The position numbers and the translations under genes were made by a program. A stretch of DNA of 5,036 nucleotides from Pseudomonadota bacterium. Its GTDB lineage: Bacteria > Pseudomonadota > Alphaproteobacteria > Rhizobiales > Rhizobiaceae. The notes under the pieces were generated by a model. The model was given only the letters and a program-made list of their open reading frames with translations, did not search any database and was not told the origin of the DNA. Location of the stretch: contig JAEWPB010000163.1 in the NCBI GenBank assembly GCA_023399465.1, forward strand, positions 1 to 5,036. Direction: 5' to 3'. Shown piece by piece: positions 1 through 5,036 of this stretch (position 1 is its first letter; the number at the start of each line of letters is the position of its first letter).

Positions 1-5
1 AGCGA

Positions 6-227
6 TTAGAGGCCGAGGCCGCCGAAACGCTTGTTGAACTTGGAAACGCGGCCAGCGCGATCGAGGATCTGCTGGTTGCCGCCGGTCCAAGCCGGATGGG
101 ACTTCGGGTCGATTTCAAGATTCATGACCGCACCTTCCGTGCCCCAGGTGGAGCGGGTTTCGTATTCGGTGCCATCGGTCATGACTACCTTGATGATGTG
201 GTAGTCGGGATGGATATCAGCCTTCAT
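6..227 (-). CDS. rpmE: 50S ribosomal protein L31, cysteine-free (C-) form
   Basis: Encodes a 73-residue L31, a small protein of the large ribosomal subunit that contacts the small subunit near the central protuberance. It opens with MKADIHPDYH, has the mid segment SHPAWTGG, and ends with GRVSKFNKRFGGLGL, all typical of L31. The zinc-binding cysteines of the E. coli-type protein are absent; there is no cysteine anywhere, so this is the zinc-independent form. An ATG in the same frame 51 bp further upstream would add 17 residues unlike any L31. I chose the inner ATG because it begins at the conserved MKADIHP and has AGGAAG at 234-239 on the minus strand, 6 bases before it. It is divergent from the ABC exporter gene, and its stop (TAA) lies 5 bases from the window edge, so its terminator is not visible. 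Family identity is very secure. Confidence 0.97.
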   Translation of the reverse strand: MKADIHPDYHIIKVVMTDGTEYETRSTWGTEGAVMNLEIDPKSHPAWTGGNQQILDRAGRVSKFNKRFGGLGL

Positions 228-258
228 AACAATCTTCCTGCGATGCCAGGGTCCATTT

Positions 259-276
259 GTCGCAAGCCATTGCGGC
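259..276 (-). repeat. Small inverted repeat in the rpmE leader
   Basis: CGCAA and TTGCG form a perfect 5-bp stem around a 4-base loop (261-265 with 270-274). One further G-C pair (259/276) forms across a mismatch in the leftward transcript. It lies 32 to 49 bases upstream of the rpmE start, so it could fold in the leader mRNA if transcription starts beyond it. Leader structures that bind the ribosomal protein itself are known for L31 genes in several phyla, but I cannot match this one to a described motif, and a stem this short can arise by chance. Confidence 0.25.
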
Positions 277-315
277 AACCGAACCGATTGAATAAATGAA
301 GCCGCAGTCCGATCA

Positions 316-345
316 GGCCACGGCTTTCCAATTCGATGCCGTGCC
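316..345. repeat. Inverted repeat overlapping the candidate exporter promoter
   Basis: CACGGC at 319-324 and GCCGTG at 338-343 form a perfect 6-bp inverted repeat around 13 bases. Two more pairs (GG at 316-317 with CC at 344-345) extend it if C318 is bulged out. It covers the position expected for the -35 element and spacer of the plus-strand promoter and ends directly before the TATACA -10 candidate at 346-351. That placement suits an operator, or a hairpin in the upstream rpmE leader. Its role is inferred from position only. Confidence 0.3.
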
Positions 346-351
346 TATACA
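346..351 (+). promoter_or_regulatory. Candidate -10 element for the ABC exporter gene
   Basis: TATACA matches the sigma-70 -10 consensus at five of six positions and stands out in a GC-rich stretch, 71 bases before the GTG start. The matching -35 is weak (GCTTTC at 323-328 with a 17-base spacer, or CTTTCC at 324-329 with 16), so this is only a plausible site. Confidence 0.3.
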
Positions 352-412
352 TGAAGGCCGCAGCGATAACAAGTGCCCAAGAGTCGATCCGATGAACGAC
401 TCGCGGGAGAAC

Positions 413-420
413 GGGGGGAA
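413..420 (+). promoter_or_regulatory. Ribosome binding site deciding the GTG start of the exporter
   Basis: GGGGGGAA lies just before the GTG at 423, with GGAGA at 406-410 giving a second option 12 bases from the start. The alternative ATG at 459 (residue 13 of the longer protein) has no comparable purine-rich site at the right distance. This supports the GTG as the true start. Confidence 0.5.
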
Positions 421-422
421 CC

Positions 423-2216
<1,794 letters not shown>

Positions 2217-2249
2217 GACGCGCCCCCTCGCCTCACCGACGTCCATCCC

Positions 2250-2292
2250 GCGCGGCAACAATGCTGCCCGCGCTTGTGGCCGCAAGTGCCGG
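2250..2292. repeat. Two overlapping, mutually exclusive imperfect hairpins
   Basis: GCGCGGCA at 2250-2257 can pair with TGC-C-CGCGC at 2265-2273 with one bulged C at 2268. Alternatively GCGCTTG at 2270-2276 pairs with CAAGTGC at 2283-2289 around a 6-base loop (one G-T pair), extendable to 2292 with a bulge. Both use bases 2270-2273, so only one can form at a time. They lie 34 to 76 bases after the exporter stop and may contribute to ending its transcript or stabilising its 3' end. High GC makes chance stems likely. Confidence 0.25.
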
Positions 2293-2383
2293 AACCTTGG
2301 CGCTCGACCTTGCACGGCACCAAACGTTCCGGGCAGACATATCCCGCGATGAAACGGATGGACGGCAGGCGACACGTTCAAGG

Positions 2384-2407
2384 CGCGCGCCAGCAGGTTG
2401 GCGCGCG
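2384..2407. terminator. Perfect 9-bp-stem hairpin, candidate bidirectional terminator or 3'-end stabiliser
   Basis: CGCGCGCCA at 2384-2392 and TGGCGCGCG at 2399-2407 are exact reverse complements around the 6-base loop GCAGGT. The outer bases 2382-2383 and 2408-2409 could add two G-T pairs in the rightward transcript. It sits 22 bases beyond the stop of the leftward MotB/OmpA-like gene and 167 bases beyond the stop of the rightward exporter, where terminators are expected. Neither strand has a T-run after the stem, so it is not a textbook intrinsic terminator. It may act with Rho or protect 3' ends. Confidence 0.45.
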
Positions 2408-2429
2408 TTCGGCCCCACAGCCCCTCTGG

Positions 2430-3461
2430 TCAGCGTTCGGTCAGCTTGAGTTCGATGCGGCGGTTCTGATCCCGTGCCCCGGGGTCGTCGCCCTCGGCGA
2501 TCGGCTGGAACTCGCCGAAGCCGGCGGCCGCCAGGCGATTGGCCGGAACTCCCTGGGAGATCAGGAACTTGACGACAGAGGTCGCACGCGCCGACGACAG
2601 TTCCCAGTTGTCCCGGTAGCGGCCGGTGCCCGACAGCGGCACGTTGTCGGTGTGGCCGTCGACCCGCAGGACCCAGTTGATCTCCGCCGGAATTTCCTTG
2701 GCGAGATCGAGCAAGGCGCTGGCGAGCTTGCTCATCTCTGCCTGGCCTTCGGGATTGAGTTCGGCGCCGCCGGAAGGGAACAGCACTTCCGACTGGAACA
2801 CGAAACGGTCGCCGACAATGCGGATGTTTTCGCGATCGGAGAGGATTTCGCGAAGCCGCCCGAAGAAATCCGAGCGGTAGCGATTCAACTCCTGGACCCG
2901 CTGGGCGAGCGCCACATTCAGCCGGCGGCCGAGGTCGGCGATCTTGGCCTGGGAGCTTTCGTCCTTCGCCTCGGAAATCTGCAATGCCTGCTCGACCGCG
3001 GATATCTGGCTGCGAAGTGCAGCGATCTGCTGGTTCAGCAGCTCGATCTGGCTCAGCGCCCGCGCGCTGACCTGCTTCTCCTCGTCCAGCTCCTGTGTCA
3101 GAGAGCCGATACGCTGGTTCGAGGCGTCGGCAGTACCGGCGCCGGCATCAAGGATCGCCTGCAGCCGCGAGCGCTCCCCCTCGGACGTGGCAAGCGAGGA
3201 TTGCAGATTGGCAAGCGTATCTTCCAGATCCTGCTTTCCGCCCTTTTCAAGCGCCAGCAGCTGGGTCAGCTCATTGATCTGGCTGTTCAGCCGGTTGAGC
3301 ACCTCGTCGCGGCCGCTGATCTCCTGATTGAGGATGAACTGGCCGACGACGAAGACGGTCAGCAGAAACATGATGGCCAGCAGCAGGGTCGACAGCGCAT
3401 CGACGAAACCCGGCCAGTAGTTCACATCGCGATCGCGCCGCCGGTTCTTTGCCAGAGCCAT
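2430..3461 (-). CDS. MotB/OmpA-like peptidoglycan-binding stator protein with long coiled coil
   Basis: A 343-residue protein, probably the wall-anchored partner of the channel protein encoded just upstream. After a short basic N-terminus (KNRRRDRD) comes one membrane helix at about 17-45. Asp21 in its opening (PGFVDALSTLLLAIMF) sits where MotB, TolR and ExbD carry their proton-binding Asp. Residues about 47-195 are rich in Gln, Glu, Leu and Ser with heptad-like spacing, suggesting a long periplasmic coiled coil. An OmpA-like domain (about 213-343) closes the protein: VLFPSGGAELNPEG, GHTDN with Asp272, NWELSSARA with Arg292, and NRRIELKL at the end. Asp272 and Arg292 correspond to the residues that hold diaminopimelate in OmpA/Pal/MotB domains. 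The ATG lies 3 bp after the stop of the upstream gene, with GGGGAAG inside that gene's end. Coil length and lack of flagellar neighbours argue against true MotB. The function driven is unknown. Confidence 0.9.
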   Translation of the reverse strand: MALAKNRRRDRDVNYWPGFVDALSTLLLAIMFLLTVFVVGQFILNQEISGRDEVLNRLNSQINELTQLLALEKGGKQDLEDTLANLQSSLATSEGERSRLQAILDAGAGTADASNQRIGSLTQELDEEKQVSARALSQIELLNQQIAALRSQISAVEQALQISEAKDESSQAKIADLGRRLNVALAQRVQELNRYRSDFFGRLREILSDRENIRIVGDRFVFQSEVLFPSGGAELNPEGQAEMSKLASALLDLAKEIPAEINWVLRVDGHTDNVPLSGTGRYRDNWELSSARATSVVKFLISQGVPANRLAAAGFGEFQPIAEGDDPGARDQNRRIELKLTER

Positions 3462-3464
3462 CGA

Positions 3465-4490
3465 TTACTTCCCCATCCGGTCCGCAATCCGGTCGAGCGT
3501 CTTGCGCAAGGCCTTGGCTTCATCCTGCTGGACTTCGATCCAGTCGCGCAGCATCTGCTGTTCGTTGCGCATGTTCTTGACCAGCCCCTGAATGCCCTCG
3601 GCGAGGTTGGCCATGGCCTGCATCGACCGCTGGCTCGCGCCGCCCTCCTCGGCAAGCTTGGTCATGCGCTCCGTCAGGACACGGATATCGTGCGACGAGG
3701 ACCCGGGCAGAAGATCGGCGACCGGGGCGAGATCGGAGCCGACATCGGTGACCGACGACAGCCAGTTCTCCAGCTCCATGTAGAAGCGGTTCTGGGCGCG
3801 CCCGGCCTGAAGATCGAGAAAGCCGAGGATCAGTGATCCTGAAAGGCCGAGAAGCGACGACGAGAAGGCCGTGCCCATGCCGGCAAGCGGGCCCGAGAGG
3901 CCGTCCTTCAGCGCCTGCAGCACATCCGCACTGCCGCCGGATGCCGGATCGAGGGACTGGATCACCGAGTTGATCGAGGAAATCGTGCCGAGAAGCCCCC
4001 AGAACGTGCCGAGCAGGCCGAGAAACACGAGAAGGCCGATCAGGTAGCGGGAGGTGTCCCGCGATTCATCGAGGCGCGTGGCGATGGAATCGAGAATGGA
4101 GCGCAGGGCCGCGGTGGAAATCGCCACCGACTGGCGGCTGCCGATCAGGGCCCGCATCGGCGCAAGCAATCGCGGATCGCGCCCGACCTTGTCGGCGCTG
4201 CCGGCGGCTCGGAACGAGTTGAACCAGCGCACCTCCGGCCGCAACCGGAGAACATGACTGAACACGAGGATGATGCCTATGGCCAGGACGCCGAGGATCA
4301 GGCTGTTCAGCCCGGGATTGGTCACGAATGCGGCGTGAGCCTGGCGATAGAGGATGGCGGCAATGAAGGCGATGATGATCAGGAAGATTACCATCGCCCA
4401 GAAAAACGGCATCGGGCTTGAAAGCTTGTGGGAATATTCGTCGGAACTCTCGTCGATCCCGCCCAGCTCCGCCAGATTCAATTTCTTCAT
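3465..4490 (-). CDS. MotA/TolQ/ExbB-family proton channel protein (four membrane helices, long C-terminal tail)
   Basis: A 341-residue inner-membrane protein, probable channel subunit of a proton-driven stator with the MotB/OmpA-like partner downstream. Predicted helices lie at about 28-48, 61-84, 149-170 and 199-226, with a cytoplasmic loop of about 65 residues between the second and third. The third helix carries LGLLGTFWGLLGTI (Thr162) and the fourth GMGTAFSSSLLGLSGS (Thr207), the small-residue and threonine pattern of the MotA/TolQ/ExbB pore. Four helices are as in MotA, against three in TolQ and ExbB. About 115 residues follow the last helix, mostly charged and probably helical, ending in VQQDEAKALRKTLDRIADRM. 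The ATG at 4490 has GGAGG 11 bases upstream (4502-4506) and AAGGA 4 bases upstream (4495-4499). It is the first gene of a tightly coupled pair and follows the inositol-phosphatase gene by 119 bp. Automated annotation may call it a biopolymer transporter ExbB; nothing here supports TonB energising. Confidence 0.9.
   Translation of the reverse strand: MKKLNLAELGGIDESSDEYSHKLSSPMPFFWAMVIFLIIIAFIAAILYRQAHAAFVTNPGLNSLILGVLAIGIILVFSHVLRLRPEVRWFNSFRAAGSADKVGRDPRLLAPMRALIGSRQSVAISTAALRSILDSIATRLDESRDTSRYLIGLLVFLGLLGTFWGLLGTISSINSVIQSLDPASGGSADVLQALKDGLSGPLAGMGTAFSSSLLGLSGSLILGFLDLQAGRAQNRFYMELENWLSSVTDVGSDLAPVADLLPGSSSHDIRVLTERMTKLAEEGGASQRSMQAMANLAEGIQGLVKNMRNEQQMLRDWIEVQQDEAKALRKTLDRIADRMGK
3468..3474 (-). 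promoter_or_regulatory. Ribosome binding site of the MotB/OmpA-like gene inside the end of the MotA-like gene
   Basis: Read on the minus strand, GGGGAAG covers the last codons of the MotA-like gene, directly before its TAA stop, and 6 bases before the ATG at 3461. With only 3 bp between stop and start, ribosomes ending the first gene can re-start on the second. This arrangement is typical of subunits made in fixed proportion. Confidence 0.75.
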
Positions 4491-4609
4491 AGATTCCTTA
4501 GCCTCCGCGAAACGCGCAGCCGGAGACTAGCGCATGAACCGGCAAAGGAAAATCGCTTTCGTCCGGGAATATGCGCAAACTTGAAAAAGTCGCGCGCCCC
4601 GTACTTCCC
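4491..4609 (-). other. Intergenic gap between the inositol-phosphatase gene and the stator pair
   Basis: This 119-bp gap is long enough to hold a promoter for the stator pair, though read-through from the upstream gene is equally possible. The only pair I could place on the minus strand is TTTTCC (4547-4552) and TAGTCT (4524-4529) with a 17-base spacer, a poor match. GCCGG at 4519-4523 and CCGGC at 4539-4543 form a 5-bp inverted repeat that straddles that -10. CGCG/CGCG at 4506-4516 makes a tiny stem beside the ribosome binding site. No clear terminator for the upstream gene is visible: the T5 run at 4585-4589 has no good stem before it. Confidence 0.35.
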
Positions 4610-5036
4610 TTACTTGGTCGGGATCGGCCGCTTGATGGCTTCCATCAGCGCCTTGTGAATGTGCTCGTTACCGGCAACGATTTCGCCGGATTCAAGCGAA
4701 TGAGCGCCACCATCCCACTCGCTGGTGAACCCGCCCGCTTCGCGGATCAGGATCATGCCGGCGGCGATATCCCAGGCCGACAGGCCGTTTTCCCAGAAGC
4801 CGTCGAAGCGGCCGGCAGCGACATAGGCAAGATCGAGCGCGGCGGCGCCCATGCGGCGCACGCCCGAGACTTCACCCATGACGTGGCGCAGTTCGACGAG
4901 AAACTTGCCGTGATTGCCGCGGCCGAGATGCGGGATGCCGCAACCGATGACGCAATCCGAAAGCACCTTGCGGGCGGCAACGCGCAGACGACGGTCGTTG
5001 AGGAAGGCACCGAAGCCGCGCTCGGCGGTGTAGAGC
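4610..5036 (-). CDS. suhB: Inositol monophosphatase family protein (SuhB-like), C-terminal half, cut by window edge
   Basis: The open frame enters at the right edge; 141 residues are visible before the TAA stop, about half of the usual 260 to 270. The family removes phosphate from myo-inositol phosphate and similar sugar phosphates using Mg2+. The second family signature is present as AWDIAAGMILIREAGG, whose Asp (codon 4769-4771) is a metal ligand. It is preceded by RRMGAAALDLAYVAAGRFDGFWE, also characteristic, and LYTAERGFGAFLNDRRL appears near the edge. The first signature (DPIDGT type) would lie outside the window, so catalytic completeness cannot be judged. A GTG at 4966 can serve as an apparent start, but the family similarity continues upstream of it without a break, so the gene certainly extends beyond the window. 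E. coli SuhB also acts as a factor in rRNA transcription antitermination; whether this homologue does is unknown. The symbol follows general usage and is tentative. Confidence 0.9.
   Translation of the reverse strand, partial: LYTAERGFGAFLNDRRLRVAARKVLSDCVIGCGIPHLGRGNHGKFLVELRHVMGEVSGVRRMGAAALDLAYVAAGRFDGFWENGLSAWDIAAGMILIREAGGFTSEWDGGAHSLESGEIVAGNEHIHKALMEAIKRPIPTK

Larger units (their letters stand above)
228..422. promoter_or_regulatory. Divergent intergenic region between rpmE and the ABC exporter gene
   Basis: This 195-bp gap must hold the promoter for rpmE (leftward) and probably that for the exporter (rightward). Short open frames run through it, but none has a convincing start or a recognisable product. 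On the plus strand, TATACA at 346-351 is a fair -10 candidate; the best-placed -35 (323-328, GCTTTC) is poor, which is common in alphaproteobacteria. I found no convincing -35/-10 pair for rpmE. Two inverted repeats (259-276 and 316-345) lie in the gap. No motif that I recognise as a Zur or other metal-regulator box is visible, consistent with the cysteine-free L31. Confidence 0.5.
2217..2429. other. Convergent intergenic region between the exporter and the MotB/OmpA-like gene
   Basis: The two genes point at each other across 213 bp. Short frames cross the gap, but none has a ribosome binding site or a recognisable protein. The visible content is secondary structure: overlapping imperfect hairpins at 2250-2292 and a strong perfect hairpin at 2384-2407. 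The region should contain transcription ends for both converging genes. No canonical run of T follows any stem on either strand. Confidence 0.6.

Noticed and set aside
413..418. Run of six G before the exporter start as a phase-variation tract
   Set aside because: Six bases is short for slippage switching, and the run lies in the ribosome binding site of an otherwise ordinary gene; it is adequately explained as a Shine-Dalgarno sequence.
2274..3836. A 520-codon open frame on the plus strand, antisense to the stator genes
   Set aside because: It is the shadow expected from high GC with third-position bias. It crosses the convergent gap and two real genes, its protein is low-complexity in style with no family features, and it has no good ribosome binding site.
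2430..4490. A Zorya-type phage-defence system (ZorA/ZorB-like genes)
   Set aside because: The two proteins share general architecture with ZorAB, but no ZorC, ZorD or ZorE-like gene accompanies them, and the neighbours are housekeeping genes. Flagellar-type, Tol-type and Zorya proteins all share these domains, so resemblance alone is not enough.
2430..4490. True flagellar motAB
   Set aside because: No flagellar gene is nearby, the linker of the MotB-like protein is far too long, and the channel protein's pattern resembles the TolQ/ExbB style as much as that of MotA.
4569..4594. Intrinsic terminator after the phosphatase gene (T-run at 4585-4589 on the minus strand)
   Set aside because: No stable GC stem directly precedes the T-run, so the usual structure is missing.

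Overview
This window looks like a stretch of core chromosome from an alphaproteobacterium, most likely a member of the Rhizobiales and probably of the Rhizobiaceae. The reasons are the uniformly high GC content with strong third-position GC bias, the cysteine-free form of ribosomal protein L31, and the gene neighbourhood. The assignment comes from recognising protein families and style, not from a database search. There is no transposase, integrase, tRNA, rRNA or CRISPR array, and no patch of foreign base composition.

Layout: rpmE (L31) lies at the left edge on the minus strand (6-227). A 195-bp divergent intergenic region follows. An MsbA/P-glycoprotein-like ABC exporter half-transporter is then encoded on the plus strand from a GTG start (423-2216). 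A 213-bp convergent gap with a perfect 9-bp-stem hairpin separates it from a minus-strand cluster. In transcription order that cluster is an inositol-monophosphatase family gene (4610 to beyond 5036, C-terminal half only), a 119-bp gap, a four-helix MotA/TolQ/ExbB-type membrane protein (3465-4490), and a MotB/OmpA-type protein (2430-3461) starting only 3 bp after it.

The most interesting part is the MotA-like/MotB-like pair. The first gene has the glycine- and threonine-rich transmembrane segments of the proton-channel family. The second has one N-terminal membrane helix carrying an aspartate placed like the proton-carrying Asp of MotB/TolR/ExbD, then about 145 residues of predicted coiled coil, then a complete peptidoglycan-binding OmpA-like domain. 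Together they look like a complete proton-driven, wall-anchored stator unit. No flagellar, Tol-Pal, TonB or Zorya-defence partner gene is visible. What it drives cannot be read from this window.

The ABC exporter has every nucleotide-binding motif intact and probably works as a homodimer, but its substrate is unknown. L31 is a housekeeping ribosomal protein. Nothing links the exporter or L31 functionally to the stator pair beyond adjacency.
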